Below the pieces are notes generated by a model. That model was not told where the DNA came from, searched no databases, and saw only the letters and a program-made list of their open reading frames with translations. A stretch of 16,842 bases of DNA from Clostridiales bacterium (GTDB lineage Bacteria; Bacillota; Clostridia; WRLR01), in contig JAISFK010000510.1 of assembly GCA_031263625.1 (NCBI GenBank), forward strand, positions 1 through 16,842, written 5' to 3'. Position numbers and translations under genes: made by a program. Below are positions 13,799 to 16,842 of this stretch, piece after piece (within the stretch, counting starts at the first letter, position 1; each line of letters begins with the position of its first letter).

Positions 13799-14518
13799 GT
13801 GAAAAAAGGTAACGCTCGAAACACTCGGAACGCTTGGAACGCTCGCAATGCTGGCGCGAGGCCGCTTGCGGCCAAGGACATGGCCATGGCCGGCGTGTTC
13901 GCGGCGGTCATGGCCGTGCTGTCGCAGCTGTCCATCCCGCTGCCGATAACGCCCGTCCCGCTGACGATGTCCCTGTTCGCGGTCTGTCTGATCGCGACGG
14001 TGCTGGCGCCGAGGCTCGCCGTCCTGTCGCAGGCCGTCTACTTGCTGCTGGGGGCGGCCGGGCTTCCGGTGTTCGCCGGCTTCAAAGGCGGGGTCGCCGC
14101 GCTGCTCGGCCCGACCGGCGGCTTCCTCATGGCGTATGTGCCCATGACGCTGGCCATCGGCATGATCGCGCCGCCGCTCGGCAGGCGGCTGGCGTCGCGC
14201 AAACCGGGGGCGCAGGCGGGCGCTGCCGGCGACAGCCCGCCCGCGGGAACAGGCTCATTCGCGGGCGCGAGCACAGGCGCAACAGGCCCCGTTGCCGCGC
14301 AAAGCGTCGCATACGCGCTGTCGTACCTTCTGGCGACCGCGATGTGCTACGCTTTTGGCGCCGCCTGGCTCATGGGCGTGGGCCGCATGGATTTTCCCCG
14401 CGCGCTGGCGGCGTCCGTCCTGCCGTTCATACCGCTGGATCTGATCAAAATCGCCGCGTGCGCGGCCGTCGCGCCCGCCGTCCGCCGCGCCCTGCGCAGG
14501 CTCCCCGCCGCCAGCTGA
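13799..14518 (+). CDS. bioY: Biotin transporter substrate-binding subunit BioY
   Basis: A 239-residue S component of an ECF-type vitamin transporter. Family motifs are clear: PLPITPVPLTMS at 47-58, LLGAAGLPVFAGFKGGVAALLGPTGGFLMAY at 83-113 and the C-terminal CYAFGAAWLMG and LPFIPLDLIKI at 183-193 and 208-218. It is an integral membrane protein of about six helices that binds biotin alone or with a shared EcfA/EcfT module; no such genes are nearby. Start is GTG 13799 with a GGGGGC site 5 bases upstream. Two oddities: residues 5-20 are a 9-nt repeat product (NARNTRNAWNARNAG), and residues ~132-168 are an Ala/Gly/Ser-rich insert in a loop, making the protein about 40-50 residues longer than typical BioY. 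Confidence 0.93.
   Translation: MKKGNARNTRNAWNARNAGARPLAAKDMAMAGVFAAVMAVLSQLSIPLPITPVPLTMSLFAVCLIATVLAPRLAVLSQAVYLLLGAAGLPVFAGFKGGVAALLGPTGGFLMAYVPMTLAIGMIAPPLGRRLASRKPGAQAGAAGDSPPAGTGSFAGASTGATGPVAAQSVAYALSYLLATAMCYAFGAAWLMGVGRMDFPRALAASVLPFIPLDLIKIAACAAVAPAVRRALRRLPAAS
13811..13855 (+). repeat. 9-nt in-frame repeat (x5) at the bioY N-terminus
   Basis: Five 9-nt units (AACGCTCGA, AACACTCGG, AACGCTTGG, AACGCTCGC, AATGCTGGC) starting 12 bases after the bioY start codon and encoding Asn-Ala-Arg-like tripeptides. Confidence 0.9.
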
Positions 14519-14548
14519 GAGCGCGCGGCTACGGACGGCGGACGAGTT

Positions 14549-14809
14549 TTAGTTGTCGTAATGGCCTTTGCATTGCGATATTTCCAGCGTCCCATCAACT
14601 TTCAGGCGATATACCAAGCGATTAGTGCCGTCAATGCGCCGCGACCACCAACCCGACAGACTGCCTTTGAGGAGTTCAGGCTTTCCTATGCCTTCATAGC
14701 CATTTCGCATGATGTCTTTGATAAGCTCATTTATCCTTCTCAGCGTTTTCTTGTCCTGTGTTTGCCAATATAAATACTCATCCCAAGCCCTTTCTTGGAA
14801 GTCAACCAT
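14549..14809 (-). CDS. yoeB: YoeB-family ribosome-dependent mRNA endonuclease toxin
   Basis: An 86-residue toxin of the RelE/YoeB group, which cleaves mRNA on the ribosome. The length and motifs fit YoeB closely: WDEYLYWQTQDKKTLRRINELI at 9-30, KPELLKG-SGWWSRRIDGTNRLVYRL at 43-69 and the C-terminal CKGHY. Candidate catalytic residues E45, R64 and H83 align with the E. coli YoeB trio (E46, R65, H83). The ATG overlaps the antitoxin gene by 8 bp, the usual coupled order antitoxin then toxin. The gene converges on bioY. Base composition is more A+T-rich than the upstream genes, suggesting acquisition. Confidence 0.92.
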   Translation of the reverse strand: MVDFQERAWDEYLYWQTQDKKTLRRINELIKDIMRNGYEGIGKPELLKGSLSGWWSRRIDGTNRLVYRLKVDGTLEISQCKGHYDN

Positions 14810-15092
14810 TTTCCATTGCCTCTAGCTCTTCAATGGTCTTTCTGACTATCCCCTTGCCTGCATCCAGCGCGGCTATCGACTCCCTCAAAAATTCTTGGTT
14901 AGCTTCGGAATAGAACGGATCGGGTTTCTTCGCGAATGGGACAACCTCGAACGGCAACCTTTGCTCGCGTACAACTGCCCTCGCAAACAAATTTATCGCC
15001 CGCGCTGTCGTCAAACCTTCTTCCGCGCAAAACTTTTCAAACCGCTGCTTGATCTCGCTGTCCATGCGAACGCTAAAAGTTGTCTGCGCCAT
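14802..15092 (-). CDS. RelB/DinJ-family antitoxin
   Basis: A 96-residue antitoxin. The N-terminus (TTFSVRMDSEIKQRFEKFCAEEGLTTARAINLFARAVV) is a ribbon-helix-helix DNA-binding domain of the DinJ/RelB type; the C-terminal half, ending KTIEELEAMENG, is the toxin-binding segment. The start at 15092 (MAQTTFS) has an AAAGGAGG site 9 bases upstream; a longer form from 15134 lacks one and starts out with an atypical segment. It should neutralise the overlapping YoeB toxin and repress its own operon. Here a DinJ-type antitoxin is paired with a YoeB rather than a YafQ toxin, a combination also known in other Bacillota. Confidence 0.88.
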   Translation of the reverse strand: MAQTTFSVRMDSEIKQRFEKFCAEEGLTTARAINLFARAVVREQRLPFEVVPFAKKPDPFYSEANQEFLRESIAALDAGKGIVRKTIEELEAMENG

Positions 15093-15150
15093 CCCATAAC
15101 GCCTCCTTTCATTTGAAGCTTTCCCCCCTAGCAATAAAAGTAGCCAAAGC

Positions 15151-15603
15151 TCATTTCGCGGCGCGCAGCTGCCCGACTGGCGGCCTGTATGCCGCCAGCG
15201 CCTCTATGCTCGCGATCTCGCTTTCATCCACAATCTCCTGCCATTCAGGGTATTCCAGGCTTATCTCGTCATAGCCTGATTCAGTTTCAAGCCCGCTTGC
15301 CACGCCATCGACGTCGCCCTCGAGCGTTCGCCCGTCCTTGGTTTTTATTCTGACTCTCGTATGCAGATACTCAAACAGGCTTTTCATCTTTCCCCGTTTC
15401 CAATACTTATGCGCCAAACTCCGCGCCCCGTCTATTCCACCGTAAATCCAGCCTGAGCCATGCTGGTTCTTTCCCGCCAGCCTGCTCTTATAATCATTGT
15501 ACTCCTTCATACCCGCAATATGCTTGTTCTGCTGGCCAACATTGATAACCTTGGGCAATTCCGCAATTTGTTTTTTCGCTTCCTCTACAACCCTGTTGCG
15601 CAC
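15151..15603 (-). CDS. Putative fusion of a toxin-50-like fragment with an LSm-like domain
   Basis: A 150-residue protein. Residues ~17-72 (PKVINVGQQNKHIAGMKEY... to SLAHKYWKRGK) resemble the N-terminal half of the polymorphic toxin type 50 domain (Ntox50), which starts with a similar N-x-G-x-Q-x-KHI-x-G pattern. The expected C-terminal half is missing. From M73 (KSLFEYLHTRVRIKTKDGRTLEGDVDG ... YDEISLEYPEW...ESEIASIEAL) it resembles small LSm-like proteins often found beside such toxins. Start GTG 15603 has AAGGGG 5 bases upstream; a TATAAT at 15649-15644 precedes it. An internal ATG at 15387 could start the LSm-like part alone. Both domain names are from pattern memory; the gene itself is well supported by start signals. 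Confidence 0.5.
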   Translation of the reverse strand: MRNRVVEEAKKQIAELPKVINVGQQNKHIAGMKEYNDYKSRLAGKNQHGSGWIYGGIDGARSLAHKYWKRGKMKSLFEYLHTRVRIKTKDGRTLEGDVDGVASGLETESGYDEISLEYPEWQEIVDESEIASIEALAAYRPPVGQLRAAK

Positions 15604-15643
15604 AGAATCCCCTTCATTTGCGATAATGCCACCACTATGGTTT

Positions 15644-15649
15644 ATTATA
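15644..15649 (-). promoter_or_regulatory. -10 box for the toxin-fragment/LSm-like gene
   Basis: Minus-strand TATAAT at 15649-15644, about 41 bases before the GTG at 15603. The -35 region (TGGATT) is poor. Confidence 0.4.
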
Positions 15650-15906
15650 CCACCCGTAACACCCAAAATCCACTCTGCGGAATGGATTTTTCAGCGTGGA
15701 TGGGGCGCTCAGCGTAGCCGTCAAATCTCATCGGGCTGTCGTCTACGTACAGCATGAAGCCCCCATTCAGCATCCTGTGTGCAAGCTCCACTCGCTTGCG
15801 GCATACCCGCGCCTCGCCGGCGCCCATGCTGCCGAGGATTTTGCGCATCCACGGTGCGCCGCATGCGCATGATGTCGAGCAGATCGGGGTTGGCGCGCTC
15901 GGCGCT
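15645..15906 (-). pseudogene. Unrecognised coding remnant
   Basis: On the minus strand, one frame reads protein-like in its distal part (ARVCRKRVELAHRMLNGGFMLYVDDSPMRFDGYAE), while its proximal part reads protein-like in a different frame (SAERANPDLLDIMRMRRTVDA). This suggests a frameshifted fragment whose start is lost in the 62-bp repeat. I do not recognise the family. No ribosome site precedes any start. Alternatively the region is non-coding debris. Confidence 0.3.
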
Positions 15907-15968
15907 GGGTAGCGGCGGGCTGAATTTTCCGGGCCTGATGGGCCGCGCCGGGCGGGTTTGCGGGCAAA
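15907..15968. repeat. 62-bp dispersed repeat, copy 1
   Basis: Identical over all 62 bases to 16781-16842. It is GC-rich, starts GGGTAGCGGCGGGCTG and ends GGGTTTGCGGGCAAA. The sequence turns A+T-rich immediately after it. Confidence 0.95.
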
Positions 15969-16044
15969 AGCAAAAAATATTGGAACTAATTCTGAACGAA
16001 TGTCAATTATTTGGAATTTACATGTGCGATATGCCTGAATATAA

Positions 16045-16203
16045 TTATCTCGCGACCACAGTGTTCGCAAAGCGCCGCTCGCGGCCCTGATGCTCTTGGC
16101 CGTCGCGGCGTGCGACAGCAACAGCCAGGACACGACGATGGCATTGTTTTTTCAAAAGATGAGCTATCAATACTCATCTGTCTTTATATTTTTGCACATA
16201 TAA
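16045..16203 (+). pseudogene. Truncated lipoprotein gene fragment
   Basis: A plus-strand frame without an upstream start codon reads RKAPLAALMLLAVAACDSNSQ, a typical end of a lipoprotein signal peptide with lipobox A-V-A-A-C and the usual Asp/Ser-rich mature start. After about 16140 the DNA becomes A+T-rich and the frame runs to a stop at 16201 over the end of brnA. It looks like the 5' part of a lipoprotein gene cut on both sides. The lipobox is clear but could arise by chance. Confidence 0.35.
16157..16179 (-). terminator. Weak intrinsic terminator of the brnTA operon
   Basis: A 7-bp perfect stem (AGATGAG at 16157-16163 with CTCATCT at 16173-16179, 9-nt loop) overlaps the brnA stop codon and on the minus strand is followed by TTTTG. 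The short U-tract makes it weak. Confidence 0.4.
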
Positions 16204-16428
16204 ATCCAATACATCATTTATCATCGTTTGATACTTTACATTGTTTTTCTCCGCAAACTGCTTAAAAAAATCAATACTTTTGCTACTTAAAGTTATAGTA
16301 ACTTTTACTTTTGGCTCTTTTCTTGCTAATTGTTCCGGCGGCGGCAAAAAATCAGCCATAATTTCGCCTTCTGATATGTTTTTTGAAATGTTTTTAGGCG
16401 CGTTAGCGTAAACTATTTTTTTGCTCAT
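16174..16428 (-). CDS. brnA: BrnA-family antitoxin
   Basis: An 84-residue antitoxin of the BrnA family (also called CopG-like). The central MADFLPPPEQLARKEPKVKVTITLS is typical of the family, followed by SIDFFKQFAEKNNVKYQTMINDVLDLYVQK, a ribbon-helix-helix domain. The start at 16428 (MSKKIVYANAPKNIS) has a GAAGGGA site 9 bases upstream. It overlaps the end of the toxin gene by 26 bp, in the toxin-first order usual for BrnT/BrnA. It should bind BrnT and repress the promoter at 16689-16717. Very A+T-rich compared with the rest of the window. Confidence 0.9.
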   Translation of the reverse strand: MSKKIVYANAPKNISKNISEGEIMADFLPPPEQLARKEPKVKVTITLSSKSIDFFKQFAEKNNVKYQTMINDVLDLYVQKYKDR

Positions 16429-16681
16429 ATCTGTTTTTCCCTTCTCGCCAATATCCGGCTCCAAATATGCGGATGTTTTCGTTTCTCATGGTAAACCTTA
16501 CGGTTACTATGCCTTTCCCGTCGTTTCCAATACAGAAGAATCGGTCTTCTCCATTGGAATGTTTTTTGTCTTTTATGATAAGACGACTTTTATCATAAAA
16601 AGCATCCTGCGCTTTTTCAAATGCAATGTGGTGCTTTTCTATGTTTTTCTGATTTTTCGCTTCATCCCACTCGAATGTCAT
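16403..16681 (-). CDS. brnT: BrnT-family ribonuclease toxin
   Basis: A 92-residue toxin of the BrnT (DUF497) family, RelE-fold ribonucleases that block translation. Typical elements: FEWDEAKNQKNIEKHHIAFEKAQDAFYD at 3-30, NGEDRFFCIGNDGKGIVTVRFTMRNENIRIFGA near 42-74 and REGKNRYEQ at the end. I prefer ATG 16681, which matches the family start; it lies at about the predicted transcription start, so the message may be leaderless. An in-frame ATG at 16699 overlaps the -10 region. The family normally ends its core with I-R-I-I-S-A-R; here it reads I-R-I-F-G-A-G, losing the usual Arg, so activity may be altered. Confidence 0.9.
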   Translation of the reverse strand: MTFEWDEAKNQKNIEKHHIAFEKAQDAFYDKSRLIIKDKKHSNGEDRFFCIGNDGKGIVTVRFTMRNENIRIFGAGYWREGKNRYEQKNSLR

Positions 16682-16688
16682 ACATACT

Positions 16689-16717
16689 ATTATACGCATA
16701 ATATGCCATATTGTCTA
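16689..16717 (-). promoter_or_regulatory. Promoter and dyad operator of brnTA
   Basis: Minus-strand TAGACA (16717-16712), 17-bp spacer and TATAAT (16694-16689). Two small dyads overlap it: ATTAT-ACGC-ATAAT at 16689-16702 and GCATA-A-TATGC at 16696-16706, plausible BrnA autoregulatory sites. Confidence 0.65.
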
Positions 16718-16780
16718 TAAGTCGGCGCGTACAGGCATGCCGGCAAAATCCGAGCGAGCGGCGAAATGCTGCGCGGCGAT

Positions 16781-16842
16781 GGGTAGCGGCGGGCTGAATT
16801 TTCCGGGCCTGATGGGCCGCGCCGGGCGGGTTTGCGGGCAAA
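16781..16842. repeat. 62-bp dispersed repeat, copy 2 (runs off the window)
   Basis: Exact copy of 15907-15968, reaching the last base of the window, so the true repeat may be longer. The bases before it are not clearly related to those before copy 1. Confidence 0.95.

Noticed and set aside
15779..16090. 103-codon plus-strand frame across the first 62-bp repeat
   Set aside because: No ribosome site, composition-driven, and interrupted by the change in base composition; kept only as debris.

Overview
The window is about 16.8 kb of mostly very G+C-rich DNA (roughly two-thirds G+C by eye) with a short A+T-richer, mosaic tail from about 14.5 kb. Strong AGGAGG-type ribosome binding sites, GTG and TTG starts, sigma-70-type promoters, and the gene set (CsoR, BioY, CorA, a URO-D family methyltransferase-like protein, a MacB-type ABC transporter) point to a high-GC member of the Bacillota, probably a clostridium. 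This is inferred from family distribution, not from a marker gene.

Layout. 4-1008 (+): URO-D family protein. 1065-2730 (-): tight three-gene operon DUF1801 protein > flavodoxin-family oxidoreductase > TadA tRNA deaminase, with an 18-bp A/T palindrome over its promoter. 2786-3916 (-): beta-propeller lactonase (6-phosphogluconolactonase type). 4112-5748 (-): zinc-ribbon membrane protein, then CorA. 5948-6223 (-): CsoR-type metal-sensing repressor, divergent from an MFS transporter at 6577-7866 (+); a 23-bp perfect palindrome lies in the MFS leader. 7863-8273: a near-consensus promoter and a structured leader of about 375 nt. 8274-13526 (+): an ABC system of ATPase, a large secreted and membrane-anchored CARDB/COG1361-like protein, and an FtsX/MacB-type permease, the last two overlapping by 4 bp. 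13799-14518 (+): BioY biotin transporter. 14549-16842: accessory tail with a YoeB/RelB-type toxin-antitoxin pair, a putative toxin-fragment/LSm-like fusion, gene debris, a BrnT/BrnA pair, and two copies of an exact repeat of at least 62 bp on either side of the BrnTA segment.

The most unusual feature is that almost every gene boundary in the GC-rich part carries its own short-period degenerate tandem repeat (7, 9, 10 or 13 nt). Several of these run into the coding sequence and give the protein a repetitive N-terminus: TadA, the ABC ATPase, the CARDB protein and BioY. One 13-nt x6 array ends exactly on the ATPase start codon and supplies its ribosome binding site. Similar Gly/Ser/Asn- or Ala/Gly-rich inserts sit inside the lactonase, the CARDB protein and BioY. 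This looks like a genome-level expansion habit that preferentially affects gene starts.

Functional links. The ATPase, CARDB protein and permease should form one envelope complex. CsoR and the MFS transporter share a divergent control region. The flavodoxin, DUF1801 and TadA genes look co-transcribed but have no obvious common pathway.
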